Shown: positions 36,596 to 44,911 of the stretch, piece by piece
Position numbering within the stretch: the stretch's first letter is position 1
Layout of the letters: each line of letters opens with the position of its first letter
Assembly (NCBI RefSeq): GCF_023242315.1
Contig: NZ_JALLIY010000015.1
Span: 124,001 to 188,000, forward strand
Reading direction: 5' to 3'
Source of the DNA: Pseudomonas sp. MWU13-2105
Lineage (GTDB): Bacteria > Pseudomonadota > Gammaproteobacteria > Pseudomonadales > Pseudomonadaceae
Length of the DNA stretch: 64,000 bases
The notes under the pieces: model-generated
Told to the model about the DNA's origin: nothing
Seen by the model: only the letters and a program-made list of their open reading frames with translations
Database searches by the model: none
Position numbers and translations under genes: made by a program

Positions 36596-36730
36596 TTGTG
36601 GCGAGCGGGCTTGCCCGCGTTCGGCTGCGCAGCAGCCGCAAAACCATGATCCCCGTTATTTCTGATACACCGCGATTGCAGGGTTTGGGGGCGCTTCGCG
36701 CCCCAGCGCGGGCAAGCCCGCTCGCCACAA
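36596..36730. repeat. REP-type inverted repeat, GCGAGCGGGC family
   Basis: Perfect 24-nt arms at 36596-36619 and 36707-36730, with core GTGGCGAGCGGGCTTGCCCG. The interior contains a second palindrome (GGGGGCGCTTCGCGCCCC). It lies between two convergent genes, the SCP2-like gene and the YbaK-HDOD gene. The element may therefore act as a bidirectional transcript end. A shorter relative occurs at 44732-44881. Confidence 0.85.
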
Positions 36731-36755
36731 GGGGAGTACTGTCCACCGAGGGGGC

Positions 36756-38156
36756 TCAGCCCTGGCTGAACTGCGAAGCCAGTTCGCGCAACAGCACTTC
36801 AGCTTCCAGCACCTTGTTCACCACGTCATCGGCCTTGTCGCGGGTCAGCCCCAGGCGTTCAAGCAAGGCATCCGGGATCTCTTCGTCCGGGCCCGAGCCG
36901 ATATTGCGGCTGCGCAGCAGGCGCACGGCCAGGCACACCAAGTTCGGATAGGCGGCATAGTCGCCGTCGTAGCTCGGGTCGTGCTGGAAGCGCAGCGCGG
37001 TGGACAGCTCATCCGGCATATCCCAGTAGCGCATCAACCAGGCACCGATCTGCTCGCGGCTGATACCCAGCAAATGCTGCTCGATATAGCTGTGGCACAG
37101 GTGTGGGTTGACCTCCAGGTGTCGGCAGATCAGCGAGAAATGCGGCGGGAAGACGTGGGCCAGGAGCAGGTAGCCGAAGTTGTGCAGCAACCCGGCGAGG
37201 TAGGTCAGGCCGGCTTCCGGGCGCTGGGCACGCGGCATGGCACGGGTCAGGCCTTCGATCACCGCGGCGGTGTAGATCGATTGCTGCCAGTAAGGCGTGC
37301 TGTGTTGCGGGTGGTCCTTGGGCAGGCTCAGGGTCTTGCCCAGGGCCAGGCCCAGCGCCAGGTTGATCACCAGGTCGAAACCGAGCACGCGGACAATCGC
37401 GTCTTCCACCGAACGAATCTTGCCCGGCGAGGCGTAGTAGGGCGACGCCGCCCAACTCACCACCTGGGCCGCCAGCGACGGGTCGGTTTCGACCACGCCG
37501 GTGATGTCGTCGATGGTCGCGTCGGGGTCGACCCGCAGCTTGATGATCTTCTGTGCGGTTTCCGCCAGCGGCGGAATCTCGATGGTCGCTTCCAGGCGCT
37601 GCTGGATCCGCCGCGCGGTGAAGGCTTGCACGGCCTGGGTGATTTCCTCGCGGTCATCGTGCGGGCGGTCGAGGTTGGGGCGGATATCGACCACCGGCTC
37701 GCCGAAACTGGCGGCGCTGGCTTTGCTCAGCATGCCCTTGAAATCGTCGCTGGAAATTTCCAGCAGCAGCCCGGCTTCGCCGGAATCGATCAGCAGGTTC
37801 GGTTCGCGCAGCAGTTGCTCTTCGTACAGGCACGGCGAACTGGTCAACCCCGGCAAGCCCGGCAGCAGGTGCAGGCTGTGTTTGCCGAGCATGCGTTCCA
37901 TGCGTTCGGTGGGCACCGCTGTCAGGCGCCGGCCAGTCAGTTCGGTCAGGCGATTGAGGTCGAGCAACTGGTCCTGGGGAAACAGGACCATGAGTGCGCC
38001 GACTGCATCGTCGAGCAGCACGGCCTGGACCTTGCGCGCGGCCGGCAGACCAGGATGGTCGAGGACCTCGCTATAGCGGATGGCGAGCTTGTCGAGCAGC
38101 AGCCGGACCACAGACGGGGTGTGCGGGGTTGCATCGATGAGGGCAACTTCTGTCAT
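36756..38156 (-). CDS. YbaK/ProX-like plus HDOD domain fusion protein
   Basis: A 466-residue soluble protein. The first about 150 residues resemble YbaK/ProRS-associated deacylase domains (LLDKLAIRYSEVLDHPGLPA, QAVLLDDAVGALMVLFPQD, GLTSSPCLYEEQLL). Residues about 190-390 form an HDOD domain (IEIPPLAETAQKIIKLRVDP, VVETDPSLAAQVVSWAASPYY, AGLLHNFGYLLLAHVFPPHF). HDOD proteins are signalling scaffolds related to HD hydrolases, usually without full catalytic residues. The combination may sense or edit aminoacyl-tRNA-related ligands, but its role is unknown. It is transcribed alone. Confidence 0.85.
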   Translation of the reverse strand: MTEVALIDATPHTPSVVRLLLDKLAIRYSEVLDHPGLPAARKVQAVLLDDAVGALMVLFPQDQLLDLNRLTELTGRRLTAVPTERMERMLGKHSLHLLPGLPGLTSSPCLYEEQLLREPNLLIDSGEAGLLLEISSDDFKGMLSKASAASFGEPVVDIRPNLDRPHDDREEITQAVQAFTARRIQQRLEATIEIPPLAETAQKIIKLRVDPDATIDDITGVVETDPSLAAQVVSWAASPYYASPGKIRSVEDAIVRVLGFDLVINLALGLALGKTLSLPKDHPQHSTPYWQQSIYTAAVIEGLTRAMPRAQRPEAGLTYLAGLLHNFGYLLLAHVFPPHFSLICRHLEVNPHLCHSYIEQHLLGISREQIGAWLMRYWDMPDELSTALRFQHDPSYDGDYAAYPNLVCLAVRLLRSRNIGSGPDEEIPDALLERLGLTRDKADDVVNKVLEAEVLLRELASQFSQG

Positions 38157-38234
38157 GGTCTGTATCCGGGTTCCTACAATTTTCCCAGTATAACCAGCTT
38201 GGCCATCCTAATGGTCTGTAAACTGTGAGGTCTA

Positions 38235-40310
38235 TCACACTTGGCCGTATTGCTGGCCGTGGCGCAGCCAGCGTTCGAGCAACGGGCTGACATGTTGCGG
38301 CCAGCGTGCCATCAGGGCTTGCGCGGCATCGCGGACCGCCGGCAGCAGATCGGCGTCGCGCATCAGGTCGGCGACCTTGAATTGCAGGAGCCCGGTCTGC
38401 CGGGTGCCGAGCATTTCCCCCGGGCCGCGCAGCTCCAGGTCCTTCTCGGCGATGATGAAGCCGTCGTTGGTCTCGCGCATGATGCCCAGGCGTTGGCGAC
38501 CGATCTGTGACAGCGGCGGATGGTAGAGCAGCACGCAGTGGCTGGCGGCGCTGCCGCGGCCGACCCGCCCGCGTAGCTGGTGCAGTTGCGCCAGGCCCAG
38601 GCGCTCGGGGTTTTCGATGATCATCAGGCTGGCGTTGGGCACGTCGACGCCGACTTCGATCACCGTGGTCGCCACCAGCAGTTGCAGGCCGCCGGCTTTG
38701 AATTCGGCCATCACCGCCGCCTTTTCCGCCGCTTTCATGCGTCCGTGGATCAGCCCGACGCGCAGTTCGCCGAGGGCCGCGGTGAGTTCCTCGAAGGTGG
38801 TTTCGGCGGCCTGGCAGGTGAGCTCTTCGGATTCTTCGATCAGCGTGCAGACCCAATAGGCCTGGCGGCCTTCGGCGCAGGCGGCGCGCACCCGTTCCAC
38901 CACTTCGAAGCGCCGGCTGTCGGTCACCAGCACGGTGTTCACCGGGGTCCGGCCCGGTGGTAGCTCGTCGAGGATCGAGGTGTCGAGGTCGGCGTAGGCG
39001 CTCATGGCCAGGGTTCGCGGGATCGGCGTGGCGGTCATGATCAGTTGGTGCGGGCACATCCGCCCGCCGACGCCTTTCTGGCGCAGGGCCAGGCGCTGCT
39101 GGACGCCGAAGCGGTGCTGTTCGTCGATGATCACCAGGGCCAGGTTCTTGAATTGCACTTCATCCTGGAACAGTGCGTGGGTGCCGACCACCATCGGCGT
39201 GCCAGCGGCAATTTGCTCCAGCGCGGCGACGCGGGCCTTGCCCTTGAGCTTCCCGGCCAGCCAGGCGGTTTCGATGCCCAGCGGCGCGAGCCAGCGCTGA
39301 AAGTTGAGGAAGTGCTGTTCGGCTAGGATCTCGGTCGGCGCCATCAGCGCCACCTGGTAACCCGCTTCCAGTGCCTGCAAGGCGGCCAGGGCGGCGACCA
39401 CGGTCTTGCCGGCGCCGACGTCGCCCTGGATCAGCCGCAGCATCGGCTCCGGCTGGCTGAGGTCGTAGGCCACCTCGTTGCCGACCCGTTGCTGGGCGCC
39501 GGTCGGCGGGAAACCGAGGTTGGCGAGAAACTGCCCGGGCAAGCGTTGCGCTTTCGGCAGGGCTGGCGCGCGCAGCGCCCGCAGGCTTTCGCGCAGGCGT
39601 TGTTGGGACAGCTGGTGGGTGAGCAGTTCTTCGAAGGCCAGGCGGTGCTGGGCCCAGTGGTGACCGAGGGCGAGTTCGTCGACATCGGCATCGGCGGGCG
39701 GTTGGTGCAGGTAGCGAATGGCTTCGTCCAGCGGCGCCAGTTGGTAGTCGCGGGCCAGTTCCTGTGGCAGCCAGTCCGGCAGGCTGCGTGGGCCGAGCAT
39801 TGCCAGGCTTTGCAGGCAGAGCTGGCGCAGGCGCTGCTGGGTCAGGCCTTCGGTCAACGGGTAGATCGGTGTCAGGGTGGTGTCCACCGGCGGTGGTTCG
39901 TCGCCGCTGATGGCGCGGTATTCCGGGTGGTAGATTTCCAGGCCGGAGGCACCGGGACGGGCTTCACCGTAGCAGCGCACGTGGGTGCCGCGCTTGAGGC
40001 CATCCTTTTGCGCGGTGCTGAAATGGTAGAAGCGCAGGCTCAGGCTACCGCTGCCGTCGTTGATGCGCACCAACAGGCTGCGGCGCTTGCCCATGACCAC
40101 GTCGGCGCCGCTTACCACGCCTTCGACCACGGCGTCCTGGCCCGGGCGCAGGGCGCCGATGGGCACCACCCGGGTACGGTCCTGATAGCGCAGGGGCAGG
40201 TGGAACAGCACGTCCTGGAGATTCTCCAGGCCGACCTTGGCCAGCTTCTCGGCCATGGCCGCGCCGACGCCCTTGAGCGCCGTGACCGACACTTGCGACA
40301 GTTCAGTCAC
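38235..40310 (-). CDS. recG: ATP-dependent DNA helicase RecG
   Basis: A 691-residue RecG, which drives branch migration and fork regression. The N-terminal wedge domain is VSVTALKGVGAAMAEKLAKV onward. The helicase core has Walker A GDVGAGKTVVAALAAL, the DEQH box LVIIDEQHRFGV, motif III MTATPIPRTLAMS and motif VI QLRGRVGRG. The start is a GTG at 40310 (MTELSQVS), 5 nt after the oxyR stop codon, and gives the standard length. oxyR-recG is a common pseudomonad operon. Confidence 0.96.
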   Translation of the reverse strand: MTELSQVSVTALKGVGAAMAEKLAKVGLENLQDVLFHLPLRYQDRTRVVPIGALRPGQDAVVEGVVSGADVVMGKRRSLLVRINDGSGSLSLRFYHFSTAQKDGLKRGTHVRCYGEARPGASGLEIYHPEYRAISGDEPPPVDTTLTPIYPLTEGLTQQRLRQLCLQSLAMLGPRSLPDWLPQELARDYQLAPLDEAIRYLHQPPADADVDELALGHHWAQHRLAFEELLTHQLSQQRLRESLRALRAPALPKAQRLPGQFLANLGFPPTGAQQRVGNEVAYDLSQPEPMLRLIQGDVGAGKTVVAALAALQALEAGYQVALMAPTEILAEQHFLNFQRWLAPLGIETAWLAGKLKGKARVAALEQIAAGTPMVVGTHALFQDEVQFKNLALVIIDEQHRFGVQQRLALRQKGVGGRMCPHQLIMTATPIPRTLAMSAYADLDTSILDELPPGRTPVNTVLVTDSRRFEVVERVRAACAEGRQAYWVCTLIEESEELTCQAAETTFEELTAALGELRVGLIHGRMKAAEKAAVMAEFKAGGLQLLVATTVIEVGVDVPNASLMIIENPERLGLAQLHQLRGRVGRGSAASHCVLLYHPPLSQIGRQRLGIMRETNDGFIIAEKDLELRGPGEMLGTRQTGLLQFKVADLMRDADLLPAVRDAAQALMARWPQHVSPLLERWLRHGQQYGQV

Positions 40311-40315
40311 GTCGC

Positions 40316-41236
40316 TCAGCTCGCTGCGGGAGGCTTGGCCACCGAGCACAGGCGGATCGAGTCGGCGAGGATTTCAATTGCCTTGGGCCGTGGGAAGCTG
40401 GCGCGCCAGGCAATTGCCACGGTGCGAAACGGCACCGGCGGTGTCAACGGACGCACTTCGATCACGCCGGGGGCGTAGTGATGGCTGTCCACCGCCGACA
40501 GCGGCAGCACCGAAATACCCAGGCCGGAAGCGACCATATGGCGGATGGTTTCCAGCGAGCTGGACTCGACCGTGGTGTGCTTGGCCGCATCGCCGCCCTT
40601 GGCCAGGGTCGGGCAGGCTTCGAGGACCTGGTCGCGGAAGCAGTGGCCTTCGCCCAGCAGCAACAGGCTCTTGTCATTGAGCAGGGCGCTGTCGATGGTT
40701 TCCTTCTTGGTCCAGGGGTGCGAGGCCGGCATCAAGACGTAGAACGGCTCGTCATAGAGTGGCAGGGTCAGCACGTCGGCTTCGTTGAACGGCAGGGCGA
40801 TGATCACCGCGTCCAGTTCGCCGTTGCGCAGCTTGTCGCGCAGCACGTGGGTGAAGTTTTCCTCGATGTACAACGGCATCTGCGGGGCGACCCGGTGCAG
40901 TTGCGGGATCAGGTGCGGGAACAGGTAGGGGCCGACGGTGTAGATCGCGCCGACTTTCAGTGGCGCGGTCAGCTGGTTCTTCCCGGCCTGGGCCAGCTCA
41001 CGGATGCCCTGAGCCTGTTCGAGGACCTTCTGCGCCTGGGCAACGATGGTTTCGCCGACGGGGGTCAGGCGCACGGCGCTCTTGCTGCGCTCGAAAATCA
41101 GCACACCGAGTTCGTCCTCGAGCTTTTTCACGCCTACCGACAGGGTCGGCTGGCTGACGTGACAACGCTCGGCCGCGTGGCCAAAGTGTTGTTCCTGGGC
41201 GAGAGTGACGATATAGCGTAGTTCTGTAAGAGTCAT
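40316..41236 (-). CDS. oxyR: OxyR, peroxide-sensing LysR-type regulator
   Basis: A 306-residue LysR regulator with an N-terminal winged helix-turn-helix (LRYIVTLAQEQHFGHAAERC and HVSQPTLSVGVKKLEDELG). The redox cysteines fall exactly at positions 199 and 208 (GEGHCFRDQVLEAC) as in E. coli OxyR. It activates catalase, peroxidase and related genes upon peroxide stress. The ATG at 41236 was chosen because MTLTELRYIV is the family N-terminus. recG follows within 5 nt, linking the peroxide regulator with a repair helicase. Confidence 0.96.
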   Translation of the reverse strand: MTLTELRYIVTLAQEQHFGHAAERCHVSQPTLSVGVKKLEDELGVLIFERSKSAVRLTPVGETIVAQAQKVLEQAQGIRELAQAGKNQLTAPLKVGAIYTVGPYLFPHLIPQLHRVAPQMPLYIEENFTHVLRDKLRNGELDAVIIALPFNEADVLTLPLYDEPFYVLMPASHPWTKKETIDSALLNDKSLLLLGEGHCFRDQVLEACPTLAKGGDAAKHTTVESSSLETIRHMVASGLGISVLPLSAVDSHHYAPGVIEVRPLTPPVPFRTVAIAWRASFPRPKAIEILADSIRLCSVAKPPAAS

Positions 41237-41393
41237 AGCGAGCGTCCATGAGGTTGCCGGGCCAAGCATAACGGCTGCAATCGATAGACGCACGTTATCA
41301 GACGCAGGAAGAACGACGATTGTCGTTGATGTCGGTTTCAGTGGGTTTTTTGTTCGGGCGGTAGGCCCCGATATTCTGGAGGGCGGAGCTTTT

Positions 41394-41472
41394 GTGGGAG
41401 CGGAGCTTGTCGGATCGCCGCGAAGCTGTTGGCGGCCTCAAGGGCCTGTTCGCGGGCAAGCTCCGCTCCCAC
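41394..41472. repeat. REP-type inverted repeat, GGGAGCGGAGC family
   Basis: Arms GTGGGAGCGGAGCTTG at 41394-41409 and its complement at 41457-41472, with a 47-nt spacer containing GCCGCGAAGC. It lies just after the tonB stop, between tonB and the divergently placed oxyR control region, where it may end tonB transcripts. The same family is present at 50376-50465. Confidence 0.85.
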
Positions 41473-41478
41473 GGGTGT

Positions 41479-42228
41479 CTAGCGGTTGCGCTTGTCGATG
41501 GAGTAGACGAAGGGCGCGACGATCTCGATGCTGCCATTGGTCAGCATATCGGCCGGCGGCTTGGGTAGCGGCTGGGCGCGACGGATCATTTCCAGGGTGG
41601 CCCGGTCCAGGTCGGCGTTGCCCGAGCGTCCCACCAGCTCATAGGAAAGCACCTTGCCTTCGGCATCGACCACGAAGCGCAGGCGGTTCAGACCTTCCTT
41701 GCCCCGTGACTGCGCAGCCGGCGGGTACTTCTTGTACTTGCCCAGGTGGGCCAGCAAGGTGCCTTCCCAACTGGCCTTCGCCGCTACTTGCTGGGGCGAA
41801 GGGCCGGGCGCCGGGGCCGCGGATTTTTCCGGTGGCGTGTTGGTCGGCGGCGTATCGGCAGGTTTCTCCTCCGTCGGCTTTTCCTTCACCGGCTCCGGCT
41901 TCACCTGGGGCTTGGGCGGCTGCGGCCTGGGTTTCGGCTTGACCGGCTTGGGCACCGAGATCGTCGGCTTCGGCGCTTCGGCCAGCTTCGGCAGCGGCAA
42001 TTCTTCCACCGGCGCGGGCGGCTGTGGCGGGGTGATCACCTTGGGCGGTGCCGGCGGTGGTGGGGCTGGGGGCAATGGCGCCAGCTCGATCATCATCGCC
42101 TGTGGCGGTAGCTCGATGGGCTTGGACACCGACCAGTTCAGCGTGGCGATGATCGCCAGCGCGTGAATGCCCAGCACCAGGCCCAGGCTGGCGCCGTAAC
42201 GCGTCAGCTTTTGGCGCGTATTGATCAT
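41479..42228 (-). CDS. tonB: TonB energy-transducing protein
   Basis: A 249-residue TonB. One N-terminal membrane anchor (SLGLVLGIHALAIIATLNW) carries the Ser/His type motif that contacts ExbB. A Pro/Lys-rich periplasmic spacer follows (about 50-150, with KPVKPKPRPQPPKPQVKPEP). The C-terminal domain (about 165-249) has YPPAAQSRGKEGLNRLRF and LDRATLEMIRRAQPLPKPP. It couples the proton-motive force, via ExbB/ExbD, to outer-membrane receptors. The start overlaps the exbD stop by 4 bp. Confidence 0.95.
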   Translation of the reverse strand: MINTRQKLTRYGASLGLVLGIHALAIIATLNWSVSKPIELPPQAMMIELAPLPPAPPPPAPPKVITPPQPPAPVEELPLPKLAEAPKPTISVPKPVKPKPRPQPPKPQVKPEPVKEKPTEEKPADTPPTNTPPEKSAAPAPGPSPQQVAAKASWEGTLLAHLGKYKKYPPAAQSRGKEGLNRLRFVVDAEGKVLSYELVGRSGNADLDRATLEMIRRAQPLPKPPADMLTNGSIEIVAPFVYSIDKRNR

Positions 42229-42650
42229 TTCTTGGCTGCCGTCTCAAGTCCGACCAGGCCGACCTTCAGGTAACCGGCGGCGCGCAGGGCATCCATCACG
42301 CGCATCAGGTCGCCATAATCCACGCCTTTATCGGCCTGGAAGAAAATGGTCGTGTCCTTCTTGCCGTGGGTCCGGGCGTCGAGGGTCGGGCCCAGGACCT
42401 CGGCCTTGACTTCGTCTTCACCGAGGAACAGGCGCTGGTCGGCCTTGACGCTGAGGAACACCGGCTTTTCCGGGCGCGGCGCCGGCTTGGCGCTGGAGGC
42501 GGGCAGGTCGACCTTGATGTCCACGGTGGCCAGGGGCGCGGCGACCATGAAGATGATCAGCAGTACCAGCATCACGTCGATAAACGGCGTGACGTTGATT
42601 TCGTGGTTTTCGGCGAGATCGTCACCGCTGTCGTTCAGATGCAGGCCCAT
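42225..42650 (-). CDS. exbD: ExbD, TonB-system proton channel component
   Basis: A 141-residue ExbD with one N-terminal membrane helix (INVTPFIDVMLVLLIIFMVA) carrying the essential Asp that takes part in proton flow. The periplasmic domain contains GPTLDARTHGKKDTTIFFQA. It works with ExbB to energise TonB. It is located 6 bp after exbB and overlaps tonB by 4 bp, so exbB-exbD-tonB is one operon. Confidence 0.95.
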   Translation of the reverse strand: MGLHLNDSGDDLAENHEINVTPFIDVMLVLLIIFMVAAPLATVDIKVDLPASSAKPAPRPEKPVFLSVKADQRLFLGEDEVKAEVLGPTLDARTHGKKDTTIFFQADKGVDYGDLMRVMDALRAAGYLKVGLVGLETAAKK

Positions 42651-42656
42651 GGCTGA

Positions 42657-43658
42657 TTACCCCACTTTCACCATATGCGGCGTTTGCGTGGCGCGCTCGG
42701 GCGGCAGGTGGTCGAGATCACGGCTGACCAGCAGCAGGACCTGGGCCGACGCGTCGGCTACCTGGGCCCTGTAGCCGGCAATGGAGCGGGCGAAGACGTT
42801 GTAGATCACCACGGCGGGGATCGCCGCGACCAGGCCCAGGGCGGTGGCCAGCAGGGCTTCGGCGATACCCGGAGCGACCACGGCGAGGTTGGTGGTCTGG
42901 GTCTTGGCGATGCCGATAAAGCTGTTCATGATGCCCCACACGGTACCGAAAAGGCCGACGAAGGGCGCGGTGGAACCGATGGTGGCGAGCACGCCGGTGC
43001 CGCTGCTCATGTTGCGACCGCAGGCGGCGACCAGGCGCTCGAGGCGGAAGCTGACGCGTTCCTTGATGCCTTCTTTCTCGCGGCTGTTGACCGAGAGGTG
43101 CATTTCTTCCAGGGCGTCATGCACCAGCAGGTGGGCGAGGGTGCCTTCCTGGTTGGCGGTTTCGCTGGCGTCGTTGAGGGTGCGGGCTTTTTTCAGCGCG
43201 AGCATCTCACCGCGCAGGCGACGCTTGGCGCCGAGCAGTTCGAAGCCTTTGGCAATCCAGATGGTCCAGGTGATGATCGAGGCGATGGCCAGGCCGATCA
43301 TCACGATCTTGACGATGATGTCGGCGTTTTTGTACATGCCCCAGGGCGACAGGTCGTGGGCCATGCCCAGGCTGTTGTCTTCGACCGGCAGCGCGTCGGC
43401 ATCGGCCGGTGCGGCATTGTCGACCTGGACTGGAGCTGCGTCGGTGGGGGCGGCGACAGGCACGGTATGATCGGCTGGGGCTGGGGCTGGGGCTGGGGCT
43501 GGAGCGACAGCGGCCGCGGGGGTGTGCGGTGCTGTTTCGTCGGCGAATGTCAGGGTCGGCGCCAGCCACAGGCTGAGCAGCAACGCCGCTGCCGAGCGCC
43601 AAGCGCGCGTTGGGCTGTGGGGCTGGGGTGACGAAGCGAGGCGTTTATTGCGTGTCAT
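42657..43658 (-). CDS. exbB: ExbB, TonB-system proton channel component with long periplasmic N-terminus
   Basis: A 333-residue ExbB of the type with a signal-like N-terminus (RSAAALLLSLWLAPTLTFAD) and an Ala/Pro-rich periplasmic extension (about 45-95). The three conserved membrane helices follow (about 110-135, 228-250, 265-290). The motifs GSTAPFVGLFGTVWGIMNSF and APGIAEALLATALGLVAAIP are conserved in ExbB/TolQ. The extension contains APAPAPAPAP encoded by a tandem hexamer repeat. It is the first gene of the exbB-exbD-tonB operon. Confidence 0.94.
   Translation of the reverse strand: MTRNKRLASSPQPHSPTRAWRSAAALLLSLWLAPTLTFADETAPHTPAAAVAPAPAPAPAPADHTVPVAAPTDAAPVQVDNAAPADADALPVEDNSLGMAHDLSPWGMYKNADIIVKIVMIGLAIASIITWTIWIAKGFELLGAKRRLRGEMLALKKARTLNDASETANQEGTLAHLLVHDALEEMHLSVNSREKEGIKERVSFRLERLVAACGRNMSSGTGVLATIGSTAPFVGLFGTVWGIMNSFIGIAKTQTTNLAVVAPGIAEALLATALGLVAAIPAVVIYNVFARSIAGYRAQVADASAQVLLLVSRDLDHLPPERATQTPHMVKVG
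43473..43502. repeat. Five tandem GGCTGG hexamers inside exbB
   Basis: Thirty bases consist of five exact GGCTGG units, encoding an Ala-Pro run in the periplasmic extension of ExbB on the minus strand. Because the unit is six bases, changes in copy number would keep the reading frame and change only the linker length. Confidence 0.8.
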
Positions 43659-43849
43659 GCTGGCCGGACCTGAGAGAAGATAGAAGAGGGTCTTGTCCTT
43701 CCAGGCCTCGTGGGGCCGAGAACAGTTGGTCGTGCATTATTGCAAATACTTCTTGTTAACAAAAGTAATAGCTTCTCTTTTTTTCTTCCATTGCTAACTG
43801 CTGGTCAATTATCAGCGCTGGTTCGTGGCTTTTTCCATGGAGATCCGTG
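43659..43849. promoter_or_regulatory. Divergent AT-rich region between exbB and the epimerase-like gene
   Basis: About 190 bp without a gene, containing an AT-rich core at 43735-43800. A perfect palindrome TTGTTAACAA lies at 43753-43762. This region should hold the exbB promoter on the minus strand and the promoter of the epimerase-like gene on the plus strand. tonB-exbBD operons are commonly iron-controlled, but I did not find a convincing Fur box by eye. Confidence 0.5.
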
Positions 43850-44704
43850 ATGTCTGCTCCTTCTGTTCTGATTGCCGGTTGCGGCGATGTCGGTAGCCGC
43901 CTGGCGACGCAGTTGCTCGCTCAGGGTTGGCAAGTCCACGGCCTGCGCCGTTCGGTCGCGCGTTTGCCGGAGGGGGTCCTGGGCGTGGCGGGTGACCTGT
44001 TCGCCGAGCAGCGGCCTGCTGCCTGGCCGAGCGGCCCGCTGGATTACCTGGTGTATTGCGCCGCCGCGACCGAGCATGACGAGGCCGGTTATCGCGCAGC
44101 CTACGTCGAAGGCTTGCAGCATGTATTGAGCTGGCTCAGGCAATCGGGCCAGCGGCCACGACGCCTGCTGTTCGTGTCCAGCAGCAGTGTGTATGTGCAG
44201 CAGACGGGCGAGTGGGTCGACGAGACTTCGCCGACCGAGGCCGAGGGTTATTCCGGGCGCCTGATGCTGGCGGCCGAGCAGGTGGCGCTGGACAGCGGCA
44301 TCCCGGCGACCCGGGTGCGCCTGACCGGTATCTACGGTCCGGGTCGCGAGTGGTTGTTGACCCAGGTCCGGCGCGGTTATCGGGTGGCGGTCGAGCCGCC
44401 TTTATATGGCAATCGGATTCATGCCGACGACGCGGCCGGGCTGCTGGCGTTTCTGCTGGAGGCTGATCGTGCCGGCAAGGTGCTGGAGGATTGTTATATC
44501 GGTGTCGATGATGCGCCGGCGCCATTGGCCGAGGTGGTGGTCTGGTTACGCGAGTACCTGGGGGTGACCGAGTGGGCCGAGGACGCCAGCGTTCGCCGTA
44601 CCGGCAGCAAGCGCTGCAGCAATGCCCGGGCGCGGGCCCTGGGCTGGGCACCGCGTTATCCGAGTTTCCGCGAGGGCTATGCGGCGATTCTTGAGGGGCG
44701 CTGA
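43850..44704 (+). CDS. NAD-dependent epimerase/dehydratase-like protein (YeeZ-like)
   Basis: A 284-residue extended-SDR protein. The dinucleotide-binding motif is GCGDVGSRLATQLL at the N-terminus. LDYLVYCAAATEHDEAGY and LLFVSSSSVYVQQTGEWVDE follow, and then VRLTGIYGPGREWL. The classical catalytic YxxxK is not seen: the corresponding stretch reads GYSGRLMLAAEQ, as in YeeZ-type members. The substrate is unknown. GGAGA 6 nt before the ATG at 43850 supports this start over a GTG one codon upstream. Confidence 0.85.
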   Translation: MSAPSVLIAGCGDVGSRLATQLLAQGWQVHGLRRSVARLPEGVLGVAGDLFAEQRPAAWPSGPLDYLVYCAAATEHDEAGYRAAYVEGLQHVLSWLRQSGQRPRRLLFVSSSSVYVQQTGEWVDETSPTEAEGYSGRLMLAAEQVALDSGIPATRVRLTGIYGPGREWLLTQVRRGYRVAVEPPLYGNRIHADDAAGLLAFLLEADRAGKVLEDCYIGVDDAPAPLAEVVVWLREYLGVTEWAEDASVRRTGSKRCSNARARALGWAPRYPSFREGYAAILEGR

Positions 44705-44731
44705 TAAGTGCTCATGGAGGCCTCACCCCCT

Positions 44732-44881
44732 CTGTGGCGAGCGGGCTTTTCGGGACGCCGCACCGCCGCTCTCGACTGCGCAGCAGTTGCAAAACCAGCC
44801 ATCTCGGTCTACCTGATGCACTGTATGCGCCGGTTTTAGGGCCGCTTCGCGGCCCAGCGCGAGCAAGCCCGCTCGCCACAG
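44732..44881. repeat. REP-type inverted repeat, GCGAGCGGGC family
   Basis: Seventeen-nt arms CTGTGGCGAGCGGGCTT at 44732-44748 and the complement at 44865-44881, with about 116 nt between. The interior contains GGGCCGCTTCGCGGCCC, another palindrome. A run of eight G starts at 44881. The element lies between the convergent epimerase-like and lipoprotein genes. Confidence 0.8.
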
Positions 44882-44911
44882 GGGGGGGCTCCGAAGATCG
44901 TGGGTCTTCCC

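Noticed and set aside
43735..43800. Possible Fur box before exbB
   Set aside because: The AT-rich stretch has short inverted segments but no acceptable match to the 19-bp consensus.
44881..44888. Run of eight G as a phase-variable tract
   Set aside because: It is intergenic between convergent genes, at the end of a REP element, with no gene to switch.
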